Shown here: positions 9,999 to 19,439 of the stretch, in pieces
Layout of the letters: every line of letters starts with the position of its first letter
Position numbering within the stretch: the first letter of the stretch is position 1
From: Trichomonas vaginalis G3
Taxonomy: Eukaryota > Parabasalia > Trichomonadida > Trichomonadidae
Length of the DNA: 64,000 nt
Assembly: GCF_026262505.1 (NCBI RefSeq)
Contig: NC_067207.1
Span: forward strand, 26,008,082-26,072,081
Reading direction: 5' to 3'
Translations under genes and position numbers: made by a program
The notes under the pieces: model-generated
Seen by the model: the letters and a program-made list of their open reading frames with translations, nothing else
The model's database searches: none
Told to the model about the DNA's origin: nothing

Positions 9999-11363
9999 TC
10001 AATTCATATATCCAGGAAGAATAAATGGCGCGCGCTGATTAAGAGGAATCTGTCTTGTCTTTGTCTTATTAGAGATAGTCTGTCGCTTCATCTTCTGAGA
10101 AGCAGGCTCCTTTTCTTGCATTTCTCTAATTTCTTCCAAAAGATTAACTCCATTCCACATAAATGGTTCTCCATAAGTTTCTTCATAATCTTCAAGCATT
10201 CCGACCATCTGTTCGTGGATTTTAGGTAATTCATTTGCATATCTACGTCTAACTCTTTCTTCTTGCATTAAACTGCTTGCAACACCACCTCTTCTTGATG
10301 TGAGTCTTCCTGGATCATTTGCAATTGCAGATTGGTCATTGTAACTGTTAATAATATCATCTCTTTGAGCAATAAGGGCAAGAAGTGGCTGAATGCTCTC
10401 TTTGAGGTTCTCAAGACGCAAAACTTCGCTTTCAAGTGCAATGAGAGTACGCTTGTTCGGAGATGATGCATAAAAGAATGGGAAAGAAGATTTACTTGGA
10501 GTTTCCATATTAAGCTCTCCCCAAAGACGTAATAATTCATTTTTAAGCGATTCAACAACTTGTCCGAGATTCTGTTCTTTCTCTTCATTCAAATCATCCA
10601 ATCTTTTATGTAAATCTGAAACTGCAGCATCACTGAAAACTGTAATCCTCTGGCTACTAACACGCTTGCCAAGAAGTCTTTCTAATCGACGTATTTCTTT
10701 GATCGTTGCTTGTGAGTCTTCGTAGTTATTATTGTATTGATCGGTTAATTCTTGTAATTCGTCCTGAAGAGATTCAATTGTAGGATCACCACACGTTTCT
10801 GGCTTGACAAATTGCTCTAATCCAAGTAAATTATGAAGTTCAGTCAGTTTCTTCGAAAGATTATTGACAATTTCTTCATTTTCGGAAATTATGCTGTCGA
10901 GTTCATTGATTTTATTGCTAATTAGTTCGATTTTATCAGATCTGAATATATCTCCCTTTTCAGCGAATTCGCCTCGTTCAGTAATTTCTAATTTGTTAAA
11001 GCATGTATTGAGTTTGACATACAATTGCTCGAACTCGTTCTTTTGTGTGGCAGTAATTTCTGTTAAATCGTTTAAATAAACCTTTGCAGAATCGATTCTT
11101 TCATTTAATGAAGCTGAAGGATTCATTTTATAACCTGATTGAACACCAGAAAACTCTTCAAGTTCTCTTATTTGCTTTTCTATTCCTTCTGCTTCGTTTT
11201 TAAAATCACATACTTTTTGATAAGTTTGATTGAGAAAATCACAACATAAACCTTCTATTTTTTCCATGAGAAGCTTATACTGCTCATTTACTTGCTCCTC
11301 TGTAAGACCCATCTGTGAAAAAAGTTCATCAAGCTGCTCTTCAATGCGAAGATCAACTTTCAT
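9999..11363 (-). CDS. MAP65/PRC1/Ase1-family microtubule-bundling protein
   Basis: The 454-residue protein is mostly coiled coil or spectrin-like helix. Near residues 365-420 it has the family's conserved microtubule-binding block, with DPGRLTSRRGGVASSLMQEE, RVRRRYANELPKIHEQM and the YGEPFMWNGVNLLE ending seen as a (G)xPFxxxGxxxL motif in PRC1/Ase1. A basic tail follows (KMKRQTISNKTKTRQ). These proteins crosslink antiparallel microtubules in the spindle midzone. In trichomonads an axostyle or spindle role is plausible but inferred. The ATG at 11363 gives the conventional start MKVDLRIEEQLDEL; the frame is open 14 codons further upstream. Confidence 0.75.
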   Translation of the reverse strand: MKVDLRIEEQLDELFSQMGLTEEQVNEQYKLLMEKIEGLCCDFLNQTYQKVCDFKNEAEGIEKQIRELEEFSGVQSGYKMNPSASLNERIDSAKVYLNDLTEITATQKNEFEQLYVKLNTCFNKLEITERGEFAEKGDIFRSDKIELISNKINELDSIISENEEIVNNLSKKLTELHNLLGLEQFVKPETCGDPTIESLQDELQELTDQYNNNYEDSQATIKEIRRLERLLGKRVSSQRITVFSDAAVSDLHKRLDDLNEEKEQNLGQVVESLKNELLRLWGELNMETPSKSSFPFFYASSPNKRTLIALESEVLRLENLKESIQPLLALIAQRDDIINSYNDQSAIANDPGRLTSRRGGVASSLMQEERVRRRYANELPKIHEQMVGMLEDYEETYGEPFMWNGVNLLEEIREMQEKEPASQKMKRQTISNKTKTRQIPLNQRAPFILPGYMN

Positions 11364-12230
11364 TTGAAAAAAAAATTGCCGTTTTTTATTTTGATTTCCA
11401 AACAAATAGGTATTAGGTTTTCATAAAGCATTGACAATATTTGGACATTTTAAGGCATATCATCCTATCAATTTAACATGAATTTTGCAATTTGGCTGAT
11501 TTTGAATTCGTATTTCCTATTTTACTTTGCAAAATTTCTTCTAATAACAACACATATACAATTTGAACAAAATACTAATGAATCATAATTCAATTCATGA
11601 TGATAAGAATTGATCTTTCAATTCAGTGTTATACCATCATTCCTACACATAACTCTCATGATATGAACAGTATAATATCGCTTTGGAATTGATGAAAGGA
11701 AACATGCCAACATTTTTCAAGAGAACATTTGATCACTTAAAACAGATACCATAAAGATTGTCTTTTGTTCAATTTTAGTAGAAACAGCATATACCGCTTC
11801 AGGAATCATCATTAATGTAAACGGAAAGTCAATCTCAGTTTGAGAAAAAAATTGGCAATTGGCATGAATAGTTATCCATCTAAGTATCTCTGTTCTAAAT
11901 TCTCAGTCAGCCATTATCATTCATCGAAAGCTTTCAATCAAATCGAACACATTTCTCAGAAATTTTAAAAAGTAATTCAATTAGGATTTATATAATATTG
12001 TATTATACTGATACTAACAAATGCATTTTTTGATTTATAAATTCATGACTTTTGATAGAATTGACTTTTCTGTCAAATTTGAAAGGAGAAAGGGACAGAC
12101 TAGCCCATTGTCACTTTTTAATTTAGCAAATGAACGCTTATGGAGTGGAGTTTTTGGGTAAATCTGATTTGCTTATAAATGAAATAAAATCAAAAGAAAC
12201 CATATTGGCATTATATTATGCAAAAATAAA
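11364..12230. other. Long host intergenic region
   Basis: AT-rich DNA with no supported gene. It ends where the 121-bp tandem array begins. Confidence 0.45.
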
Positions 12231-12920
12231 TGATCTTACTTAGTACTTTTAAAGTTAATTTCAGAAAAAATTTGACACAATGGTATCCGGCACATACAAG
12301 TGGTGTACAACCAAAATATAAGTTGGTTTAAACATATATTGCTATATCTCATGATCTTACTTAGTACTTTTAAAGTTAATTTCAGAAAAAAATTTGACAC
12401 AATGGTATCCGGCACATACAAGTGGTGTACAACCAAAAATATAAGTTGGTTTAAACATATATTGCTATATCTCATGATCTTACTTAGTACTTTTAAGTTA
12501 ATTTCAGAAAAAATTTGACACAATGGTATCCGGCACATACAAGTGGTGTACAACCAAAATATAAGTTGGTTTAAACATATATTGCTATATCTCATGATCT
12601 TACTTAGTACTTTTAAAGTTAATTTCAGAAAAAATTTGACACAATGGTATCCGGCACATACAAGTGGTGTACAACCAAAATATAAGTTGGTTTAAACATA
12701 TATTGCTATATCTCATGATCTTACTTAGTACTTTTAAAGTTAATTTCAGAAAAAATTTGACACAATGGTATCCGGCACATACAAGTGGTGTACAACCAAA
12801 ATATAAGTTGGTTTAAACATATATTGCTATATCTCATGATCTTACTTAGTACTTTTAAAGTTAATTTCAGAAAAAATTTGACACAATGGTATCCGGCACA
12901 TACAAGTGGTGTACAACCAA
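12231..12920 (+). repeat. 121-bp tandem repeat, about 5.7 copies
   Basis: Units start at 12231, 12352, 12475, 12595, 12716 and 12837 (period 120-123), each beginning TGATCTTACTTAGTAC. They are nearly identical, differing mainly by one or two bases in A or T runs, so the expansion is recent. Each unit contains GGTATCCGGCACATACAAG. The last unit is partial and passes straight into the unique part of the downstream coding frame, so the array has invaded or replaced the 5' end of that gene. Confidence 0.9.
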
Positions 12921-13192
12921 ATCTTCGACTCGATGAACTTGTCATCGAGTTATATTCCAGTGTTGTTCCTTCATTCCTGATTAAGTTGCAAATTAAAGGT
13001 CTGGATTCAGAGAGAAGTGTTAAAGTTATCAAAAAAGTCACAAGAGATTTCGAAGAAATGACACAATTTAAAAAAGTCGAATGCATCAGTATGCTTGAAG
13101 CTGTTCAGAAAGGTCTGAAAAATGATACACTTGATCCCAACATTGTTTACTCAACATTAAAAATATTATTGCAAAGAAAACATTTGATTTAA
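12785..13192 (+). CDS. C-terminal part of an unidentified helical protein, 5' end replaced by tandem repeats
   Basis: The open frame has 135 codons, but about the first 45 are encoded by the tandem repeat. Unique sequence starts near NLRLDELVIELYSSVVPSF and ends LQRKHLI. It is helical, with charged amphipathic segments, and resembles the end of a helical-repeat protein. The minus-strand fragment at 46373-46618 ends with a similar pattern (PNVLIPSLKTILNL here versus PNIVYSTLKILLQ). No function can be given. It is probably a truncated copy. Confidence 0.4.
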   Translation: MVYNQNISWFKHILLYLMILLSTFKVNFRKNLTQWYPAHTSGVQPNLRLDELVIELYSSVVPSFLIKLQIKGLDSERSVKVIKKVTRDFEEMTQFKKVECISMLEAVQKGLKNDTLDPNIVYSTLKILLQRKHLI

Positions 13193-13546
13193 TAAACATT
13201 TAATTTATTATAATTAATTTTTTATTACAGTATAGTAAAAAATGCTATAAATAAATTATTATATTTTATTAAAATGTGACTTTTAATAGTAAGTGAATAA
13301 AATAAATCAGGAATTGGGAAAGAAATAAGGTTAATTAAAAATAATGAAAATTACAAGTTTAAGGTTAATGAAAAAGTGACAATGGGCGAGTTTGTCCCCC
13401 ACTCAATTTGAAAGCGAACATAATCATATTCCTTCATGTCTGCAGAGAAACCAGTCATTCTCCTATCTAATGATGATGGATACGATGCAAAAGGCCTTGC
13501 AGCAGTAATTGAAGCTGTCAAACCATTAGGAGAAATCGTTGTTTTG

Positions 13547-14982
13547 TTATATACGAAAACGATAAAAACGGTTTGACAGAAAAGTGACAACTTTACGTGT
13601 CAAAAATATAAAAAGTGATATTTTATTCATCATTATCTTCTTCATAATTTATTTCATATTCTTCGTCTTACCAACAAAAGATGGGAATGTGAACAATTGC
13701 GGGCAATTTTTAGCCATTTTGGCTTGGAACTAGAGCCTGCGAGGTACATGGATAGTATCAGTACCTCACAGGCTCTAGTTCTCTATATGGCGCCGAGAAA
13801 TTTTGGTGAAATGTTGGTCGCATTTCACCAAAATTTTTTCGGCGCCATAGGATGAATTGGAGGGTGAGAGATATTATTTCATACAATACTACTCTCACCC
13901 TCCAATTCCCAGCCAAAATGGCTAAAAATTGCCCGCAATGTGAACAATTGCGGGCAATTTTAGCCATTTTGGCTTGGAACTAGAGCCTGCGAGGTACATG
14001 GATAGTATCAGTACCTCACAGGCTCTAGTCTCTATATGGCGCCGAGAAATTTTGGTGAAATGTGTCGCATTTCACCAAAATTTTTTCGGCGCCATAGGAT
14101 GAATTGGAGGGTGAGAGATATTATTTCATACATACTACTCACCCTCCAATTCCAGCCAAAATGGCTAAAAATTGCCCGCAATGTGAACAATTGCGGGGCA
14201 ATTTTAGCCATTTTGGCTTGGAACTAGAGCCTGCGAGGTACATGGATAGTATCAGTACCTCACAGGCTCTAGTTCTCTATATGGCGCCGAGAAATTTTGG
14301 TGAAATGTGGTCGCATTTCACCAAAATTTTTTCGGCGCCATAGATGAATTGAGGGTGAGAGATATTATTTATACAATACTACTCTCACCTCCAATTCCCA
14401 GCCAAAATGGCTAAAAATTGCCGCAATGTGAACAATTGCGGGCAATTTTTAGCCATTTTGGCTTGGAATAGAGCTGCGAGTACATGGATAGTATCAGTAC
14501 CTCACAGGCTCTAGTTCTCTATATGGCGCCGAGAAATTTTGGTGAAATGTGGTCGCATTTCACACAAAAATTTTTTCGGCGCCATAGGATGAATTGGAGG
14601 GTGAGAGATATTATTTCATACATACTACTCTCACCCTCCAATTCCCAGCCAAAATGGCTAAAAATTGCCCGCAATGTGAACAATTTGCGGGCAATTTTTA
14701 GCCATTTTGGCTTGGAACTAGAGCCTGCGAGGTACATGGATAGTATCAGTACTCACAGCTCTAGTTCTCTATATGGCGCCGAGAAATTTTGGTGAAATGT
14801 GTCGCATTTCACCAAAATTTTTTCGGCGCCATAGGATGAATTGAGGGTGAGAGATATTATTTCATACAATACTACTCTCACCCTCAATTTTAATTACTTA
14901 AACTCATTCTATTTTTTTGACATGTAAATGTCACTTTTACTGAGATCTGACACAATGTCAGATCTCTTTTTTTCGTATATAA
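13547..14982. mobile_element. Non-autonomous TIR element inserted in surE
   Basis: The ends are inverted repeats TTATATACGAAAA (13547-13559) and TTTTCGTATATAA (14970-14982). GTTTT occurs on both outer sides, a likely 4-5 bp target duplication. The element interrupts the surE frame precisely. It contains no transposase frame. Its interior holds a five-unit array of composite inverted repeats and, near the right end, a small hairpin AGATCTGACA...TGTCAGATCT. It is best described as a MITE-like passenger; the superfamily is not clear. Confidence 0.7.
13699..14888. repeat. Five tandem ~245-bp units, each a four-stem cloverleaf palindrome
   Basis: Units start at 13699, 13950, 14193, 14438 and 14687. 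Each opens with GCGGGCAATTTTTAGCCA and closes with its reverse complement ~238 bp later; the fifth lacks the closing arm. Inside are three more inverted repeats: ACTAGAGCCTG...CAGGCTCTAGT, TGGCGCCGA...TCGGCGCCA (with TTTTGGTGAAATG arms) and GGAGGGTGAGAG...CTCTCACCCTCC. Each unit can fold as an outer stem with three leaves. Units differ mostly by single-base gains or losses, which could be decay or long-read indel error. Confidence 0.9.
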
Positions 14983-15653
14983 GAGTTTTAGCTCCTGATG
15001 GACCAAGATCAGGAGTTGCTGGAGCAATCACAAGACATGTACCATTAACAACAAAGTTAGTTAGAAAAGAAGATAATGTCACAATCTACAAATGCAATGG
15101 CATGCCTGTTGACTGCATTAAGTTAGGTTTAGAAACTGTTGTACCAAGAAAACCAAAATTAATCATTAGTGGTGTTAATCATGGTGAAAATGTATCGATA
15201 AACATTCATTATTCTGGTACAATGGGTGTTGTTCTAGAGGGTTGCATGAAAGGTGTCCCATCAATTGGCTTTTCACTTGACAATCCATCATGGAACGCAG
15301 ATTTTTCAGCAACTGTTCCGATAATTCGCAAAATTGCGCAAAAAGTTTTAGAAGAAGGCTTATCAGAAGGAACTTGTTTAAATGTTAACTTCCCTAACAC
15401 TAATGAGTACAAAGGCATCAAAGTCTGCAGACAAGGAAGGGGTGTTTGGGATCGTGAATATGAAGAAAGAACTCATCCATTAGGATACAAATATTATTGG
15501 GCAACAGGACATTTCGTTAATTACGAACCAGATGCCGAAGATACAGACAAATGGGCTATTGGCCATGGTTATGTTAGCATTACACCTCAAAAGATTGATG
15601 CCACCGCATATGAAGAAATGAAGAAGATTGAGGCATTCAATATTACTTTATAA

Positions 15654-16094
15654 AGCTATTATTACTAAATCATGATATCTTTTTTCTTATTTTCATCATT
15701 AGCAAATATCTTGATATTTTACAATTGATCATCTGCATGAATCTTAATTAAAAATCAAATACCCATTGATGATACTTTTCTGATAAACTATCTAAGAAAA
15801 TAAGTATTAACGTAAATTTAATTTCACTAAAATTTGCAATTTCTAGCTAATTTTATTATATAAATACCATTAAATCATATTATTAGATAGATAATTTATG
15901 CATTCATCCTAATAGTATCAATCAGGTACATTTTGTTGATCATTTCATATCCCCACAGTAGGAGTTTAAGTAAAATTCCATTTTAAATGAAGTTTCTATG
16001 AGTACCATGTGTATTCCAAATGATATAAGCATGTTTTCGTTCACTTTGAATATGTCAGAAATAATTTTCAATCAAAACAGTTTGGTCGGATAAA
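15654..16094. other. Host intergenic region
   Basis: AT-rich DNA between the surE copy and the acyltransferase gene. No gene or repeat is visible. Confidence 0.45.
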
Positions 16095-17282
16095 ATGAGT
16101 GTTGATCCAACTCCATTGAATGGAACTACATACTTAGCATCCAAACCTAGATATGAGATATTAGATGGCCTCAGAGGAGTTGCAGCTATTCTTGTGGTTT
16201 TATTCCACACACTAGAGACTTATAATACAAGTCCAGTAGATCAGATCATCAATCATGGATATCTGGCAGTTGATTTCTTCTATATATTATCAGGGTTCGT
16301 TATTGGCTATGCATATGACGACCGCTGGGATAGGATGACAATTTGGGGATTCTTCAAGAGAAGATTAGTTAGACTTCATCCCATGGTTATTATGGGAACA
16401 TGCATTGGATTTTGCCTCATTTTCTTCGGCAATGATGGTTTCCCAATGATAGGAACAACCCCTGCATGGAAATTTTGGTTGGCGTTTTTGATGTGTTTAT
16501 TTATGATTCCGTGCCCAGTTTCATTGGATTTGCGCGGCTGGGGAGAAACAAATCCGTTTGATGGCCCATGCTGGTCATTGACCTATGAGTACTTAGCAAA
16601 TATTATCTATGCTTTCTTCTTTAGATTCCTTCCGAAATGGGCTTTGATGGCATTATTAGTTCCATCTGCTTTCTTTATTTTAGATATTACTTTGAATTTG
16701 AACGTTTTCAAAGCACTCACTGATGACAGGAATGAAGCAAAGTACACAGTCATTGGTGGCTGGATGATAACAGGAGAGCAGATCTATATTGCAATGGCAA
16801 GATTGCTCTATCCATTCATTTGCGGATTAGTGCTTTATAGAACTGGATTGAAATTGAAAGTTAAGCATGGTTTTGTTGTGTGCAGTTTGATGTTAACTGT
16901 CTTATTCTGCATACCATATCTTGGTAAAACAAATAATATTGCTGATGGCGTCTATAGTGCAATAACTATCTTGATCTTCTTCCCAATAATTATTATGTTA
17001 GGTGTTGGAAGTTCTCAAAATAATCATGAAGGAATGATAAGCAAAATCTGCACTTTCTTGGGAGATTTCTCTTATCCATTATATATCACTCATTATCCTG
17101 TAATGTATATGCAGATGGGATGGGTTTGGACTCATAGAAAAGCACCATTGAATAATCATCTCGCACTTAATTTAGGAGTTCTAGTATATTGCTTTGCTAA
17201 TGCATATTTCACATGGAAGATATATGATATTCCTGTAAGGAATTGGTTAACAAGACGTTTCTTAATGCAAAAGAAAAATTAA
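16095..17282 (+). CDS. Acyltransferase 3 family membrane protein, bacterial-like
   Basis: The 395-residue protein has about ten hydrophobic segments. Near the N-terminus it carries the family motif RYEILDGLRGVAAILVVLFH, with the catalytic-type His in the first membrane segment. YLAVDFFYILSGFVIGYAYD and FFKRRLVRLHP follow. Acyltransferase 3 enzymes move acyl groups onto sugars or other membrane-exposed substrates. The sequence, including GWGETNPFDGPCWSLTYEY, is strongly like Bacteroidetes proteins and unlike typical eukaryotic relatives, so acquisition from a gut-type bacterium is likely (inference). The gene sits alone in AT-rich DNA; the ATG at 16095 leaves the conserved N-terminus intact. 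Confidence 0.85.
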   Translation: MSVDPTPLNGTTYLASKPRYEILDGLRGVAAILVVLFHTLETYNTSPVDQIINHGYLAVDFFYILSGFVIGYAYDDRWDRMTIWGFFKRRLVRLHPMVIMGTCIGFCLIFFGNDGFPMIGTTPAWKFWLAFLMCLFMIPCPVSLDLRGWGETNPFDGPCWSLTYEYLANIIYAFFFRFLPKWALMALLVPSAFFILDITLNLNVFKALTDDRNEAKYTVIGGWMITGEQIYIAMARLLYPFICGLVLYRTGLKLKVKHGFVVCSLMLTVLFCIPYLGKTNNIADGVYSAITILIFFPIIIMLGVGSSQNNHEGMISKICTFLGDFSYPLYITHYPVMYMQMGWVWTHRKAPLNNHLALNLGVLVYCFANAYFTWKIYDIPVRNWLTRRFLMQKKN

Positions 17283-17739
17283 TCTATTATATTTTATCAA
17301 GTGAGAATAAATCTATTAGTATTTTTAAAACTTGAATAGTCAATTAACATTAATACATACTTGGACAATATTAATATCATAATTTTTGATCGTAAAATTA
17401 TTATTCAAGGAATTTCATATATTTCTATTTTATAACATATATACACTCAAATTTCAAAATAGAGAGTATGATCCGGCTTTGCCAATATTAATTTTTGAAG
17501 ATGAAATTTGCTATACTGGTTTTACACCGGAATAAATATTACACATCGATAGATGTACACTGCGATGTTATTGAAGTGAGATTGGCCGATTCTCAAAAAG
17601 CATTGCATTTCTTTGCTAACCGATAAACCATTTTTATGTTCGTCAATTATTACCTTGTAATAAAAATGAGATAAATGATATCAAAAATTTGCAGGATGAG
17701 TATAATCAAAACTTCGTCAATTGAAAATAAAAAATTTTG
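17283..17739. other. Host intergenic region next to the Maverick insertion
   Basis: AT-rich DNA with no supported gene. It ends in the Maverick target duplication. Confidence 0.45.
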
Positions 17740-17745
17740 TCACAT
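17740..17745. repeat. Target-site duplication TCACAT, left
   Basis: TCACAT directly precedes the poly(A)-led terminus and is repeated at 42329-42334. Six bases is the usual Maverick/Polinton duplication length. Confidence 0.85.
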
Positions 17746-17804
17746 AAAAAAAAAAAAAAAAAAAAAGGTAGTGGGGCTTCCAGGCACTTCGTGCCCTCTA
17801 GCCC
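17746..17804 (+). repeat. Left terminal inverted repeat of Maverick copy 1
   Basis: A run of 21 A is followed by 38 bp starting GGTAGTGGGGCTTCCAGG. The 38-bp part matches the reverse complement of 42260-42297 with a single difference. Within it GGCAC-TTC-GTGCC is a small hairpin nested in GGGCT...AGCCC. Confidence 0.9.
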
Positions 17805-17808
17805 CCCG

Positions 17809-17826
17809 TCACTTTTCTGTCACTTT
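17809..17826 (+). promoter_or_regulatory. Double Inr-like box upstream of the methylase
   Basis: TCACTTTTC occurs twice, at 17809 and 17820, and fits the trichomonad initiator TCAYTW. The second copy is about 38 bases before the methylase ATG. The same doublet precedes the methylase in the other two Maverick copies. Confidence 0.5.
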
Positions 17827-17857
17827 TCAGGAAAAAAACATTTTTATTAAATATAAA

Positions 17858-18676
17858 ATGAATTTCACAAAACCACCGTTACCCTTCTTTGGAAATAAGA
17901 GTAGATGTAAAGATATTCTATTGAGAGAACTTAAGAAACTACCGAATGGTCTAACATTTGTAGACTTGTTCGGTGGAAGTTTCTATATATCTCATTTGTG
18001 CCATACAATATTTCCTGACTCAAAGATTATATGCAATGACTTCGACAACTATATGAACCGTCTCAAACATATACCAGACACAAATAAAATATTGAGTGAG
18101 TTGAAAGAAAAGATACCTATAGGTAAGATGGAACGTATACCATTAGATAAGAAAAATACTGTCAGAGAGGTTTTGAAAAAGGCAGAGTATATTGACTGGG
18201 ATAGTATATCTGCTAGACTATTATATAGTGGTGCTATAAGAGTTCATGACATTGAAACACTTATGTCAAAAGTTTTATATCTTAACTATACAAATGTTTT
18301 CAAAGAGGACATAGAAAAATATATTGAGGGTATAGAGTTTGTGAGATGTCATTGGACAGAGTTGTATGAAAAATATAAAGACAAGGAAAATGTTTTCTTT
18401 ATAGTGGACCCGCCGTTCTATAACACATGGGATTTTCAATACCAAGTAGACTGGACTTTGAGAGACTCTTTAGAAACTTTAGACGTTTTACATAACTGTC
18501 CATGCTTTTACTTTACATCCGATAAAAGTGGTTTGGAAACCGTTATGAGATGGTTAGAGGACATACATGACTATGAGTTTAGATATGACAAGATAGAATA
18601 TGAGAGAGGTCCTATAAACCGGAGAAAGTGTCATAACAAAGAAATTTTATTGGTAAGTAAATGTGGTTTGAAATAG
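17858..18676 (+). CDS. D12-class N6-adenine DNA methyltransferase (Maverick gene)
   Basis: The 272-residue protein has the Dam/D12 layout. An N-terminal PPLPFFGNKSR and FVDLFGGSF form the SAM-binding motifs, a helical insert lies at ~residues 80-180, and the catalytic DPPF is in FFIVDPPFYNTW at about residue 187. It would methylate adenine in DNA, possibly marking element DNA or evading host defence (inference). The ATG at 17858 follows the Inr doublet; an open frame extends upstream through the terminal repeat but is not protein-like. Its last 16 bases overlap the next small gene. It looks whole. Confidence 0.85.
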   Translation: MNFTKPPLPFFGNKSRCKDILLRELKKLPNGLTFVDLFGGSFYISHLCHTIFPDSKIICNDFDNYMNRLKHIPDTNKILSELKEKIPIGKMERIPLDKKNTVREVLKKAEYIDWDSISARLLYSGAIRVHDIETLMSKVLYLNYTNVFKEDIEKYIEGIEFVRCHWTELYEKYKDKENVFFIVDPPFYNTWDFQYQVDWTLRDSLETLDVLHNCPCFYFTSDKSGLETVMRWLEDIHDYEFRYDKIEYERGPINRRKCHNKEILLVSKCGLK

Positions 18677-18792
18677 GACTACTTGTTTTAGGTTTTTTCC
18701 ATTGTGTCATTTACTTATTTGACGTGGCAGAAAGATATAGAGAATATGAAGATGAACCAATACCAGCAAATGTTCAGCATATGTACTCGTAA
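18661..18792 (+). CDS. 43-aa single-span membrane protein (Maverick gene)
   Basis: A short frame starts inside the end of the methylase gene and encodes MWFEIGLLVLGFFHCVIYLF, followed by an acidic, Tyr-rich tail ending NVQHMYS. The first ~20 residues form one hydrophobic helix. The same frame is kept at 48541-48672 with mainly conservative changes, which supports it being coding. It is too small for domain assignment; a virion or membrane role is only a guess. Confidence 0.6.
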   Translation: MWFEIGLLVLGFFHCVIYLFDVAERYREYEDEPIPANVQHMYS

Positions 18793-18815
18793 GAGATATT
18801 TTTATCTAATATTAA

Positions 18816-19175
18816 ATGGACGCACAGAACTTAGCGAATGCACAGCAACCTGGACAACCAAACCCAGAGAATATTCCAAATGAAGTTAGAATACAAACTG
18901 CAATGGCAAACTATGGTCAAGTGCCAACAGATGTACAAATGCAAACTGCCATGTCAAATGACGCTGCGTTAGGCTTACCATGGTATGCAAATATGAGATG
19001 GAAAGAGTTTTATACAAACCCCGAAGTGGGATATAAACAACTCTATGCAGATGACGCGAACACAGGAGTTGACCCAGAGTATGTTTTCTACCAGAGGAGA
19101 AATAGAATGTATGAGCTCCAGTTAAAGAATGCTATGGAACTCAGAAGGAAACGTAAGAGACTAGGTGGACATTAG
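18816..19175 (+). CDS. 119-aa Maverick protein with basic C-terminus
   Basis: The protein opens MDAQNLANAQQPGQPNPEN, then has two similar short segments (VRIQTAMANYGQVP and VQMQTAMSND), an aromatic middle (YANMRWKEFYTNPEVGYKQ) and a helical end with ELRRKRKRLGGH. It is conserved in all three Maverick copies between the methylase and the 80-aa amphipathic protein. I do not recognise a family. The short Gln/Pro-rich N-terminus and basic tail would suit a minor virion or DNA-binding protein, but that is speculation. It is preceded by TTTTTATCTAATATTAA, matching the element's start-proximal motif. Confidence 0.65.
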   Translation: MDAQNLANAQQPGQPNPENIPNEVRIQTAMANYGQVPTDVQMQTAMSNDAALGLPWYANMRWKEFYTNPEVGYKQLYADDANTGVDPEYVFYQRRNRMYELQLKNAMELRRKRKRLGGH

Positions 19176-19192
19176 ATTTTACATATAGTAAA

Positions 19193-19435
19193 ATGGGTTT
19201 CTTCAGTAGTATTGGAAACTTCTTTCGAAATGTTGGAAGAGGTATATGGAATGGAATAAAAACCGTAGGAAGGGGAGTATGGAACGGAGTCAAAAATATT
19301 GGCAAAAGAGTATGTCAGTTCGTTGGTATTATACCTAAAGACCCTGAACCAGAAGAACAAGCTCCTGTTATACAACAGCCTGAACCTGCACCACAGTCTA
19401 GTTGGCAACCAAATCCAACACCTCAACCGTATTAA
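19193..19435 (+). CDS. 80-aa amphipathic, possibly myristoylated protein (Maverick gene)
   Basis: The product begins MGFFSSIGNFFRNVGRGIW. A tandem amphipathic motif follows (GRGIWNGIK, GRGVWNGVK, NIGKRV), and the C-terminus is Pro/Gln-rich. N-terminal Gly2 followed by small residues suits myristoylation. The glycine/tryptophan-rich amphipathic helix recalls membrane-active capsid peptides such as adenovirus protein VI; this is similarity of kind, not demonstrated homology. It ends 4 bp from the convergent 282-aa gene. An almost identical gene is at 49075-49317. Confidence 0.65.
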   Translation: MGFFSSIGNFFRNVGRGIWNGIKTVGRGVWNGVKNIGKRVCQFVGIIPKDPEPEEQAPVIQQPEPAPQSSWQPNPTPQPY

Positions 19436-19439
19436 AAAA

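Larger units (their letters stand above)
13436..15653 (+). pseudogene. surE: SurE-like 5'-nucleotidase gene split by a TIR element
   Basis: From the ATG at 13436 the frame encodes PVILLSNDDGYDAKG, the metal-binding SurE N-terminus. It is interrupted at 13547. Coding resumes near 14986 with VLAPDGPRSGVAG and continues with KLIISGVNHGENVS, GTMGVVLEGCMKG and VNFPN, all SurE signatures. SurE enzymes hydrolyse nucleoside 5'- and 3'-monophosphates with a divalent metal. The uninterrupted length (~260 residues) fits the family. The second part also has an open frame starting at 14928 inside the inserted element, but it would lack the Asp-Asp metal site. This host gene copy is therefore disrupted by about 1.4 kb of inserted DNA. 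Confidence 0.8.

Noticed and set aside
12236-12595. 119-codon minus-strand frame with three similar segments
   Set aside because: Pure translation of the 121-bp tandem repeat.
13758-14795. Several open frames of 60-100 codons in the cloverleaf array
   Set aside because: They follow the repeat units in different frames and shift at every small length difference; not protein-like.
17746-17766. Poly(A) as a retroposon tail
   Set aside because: The A-run leads both inverted termini and lies inside the 6-bp target duplication, so it belongs to the Maverick ends.
17675-17857. 61-codon N-terminal extension of the methylase
   Set aside because: It runs through host flank, the poly(A) run and the terminal repeat; D12 methylases start near the FFGNK motif.
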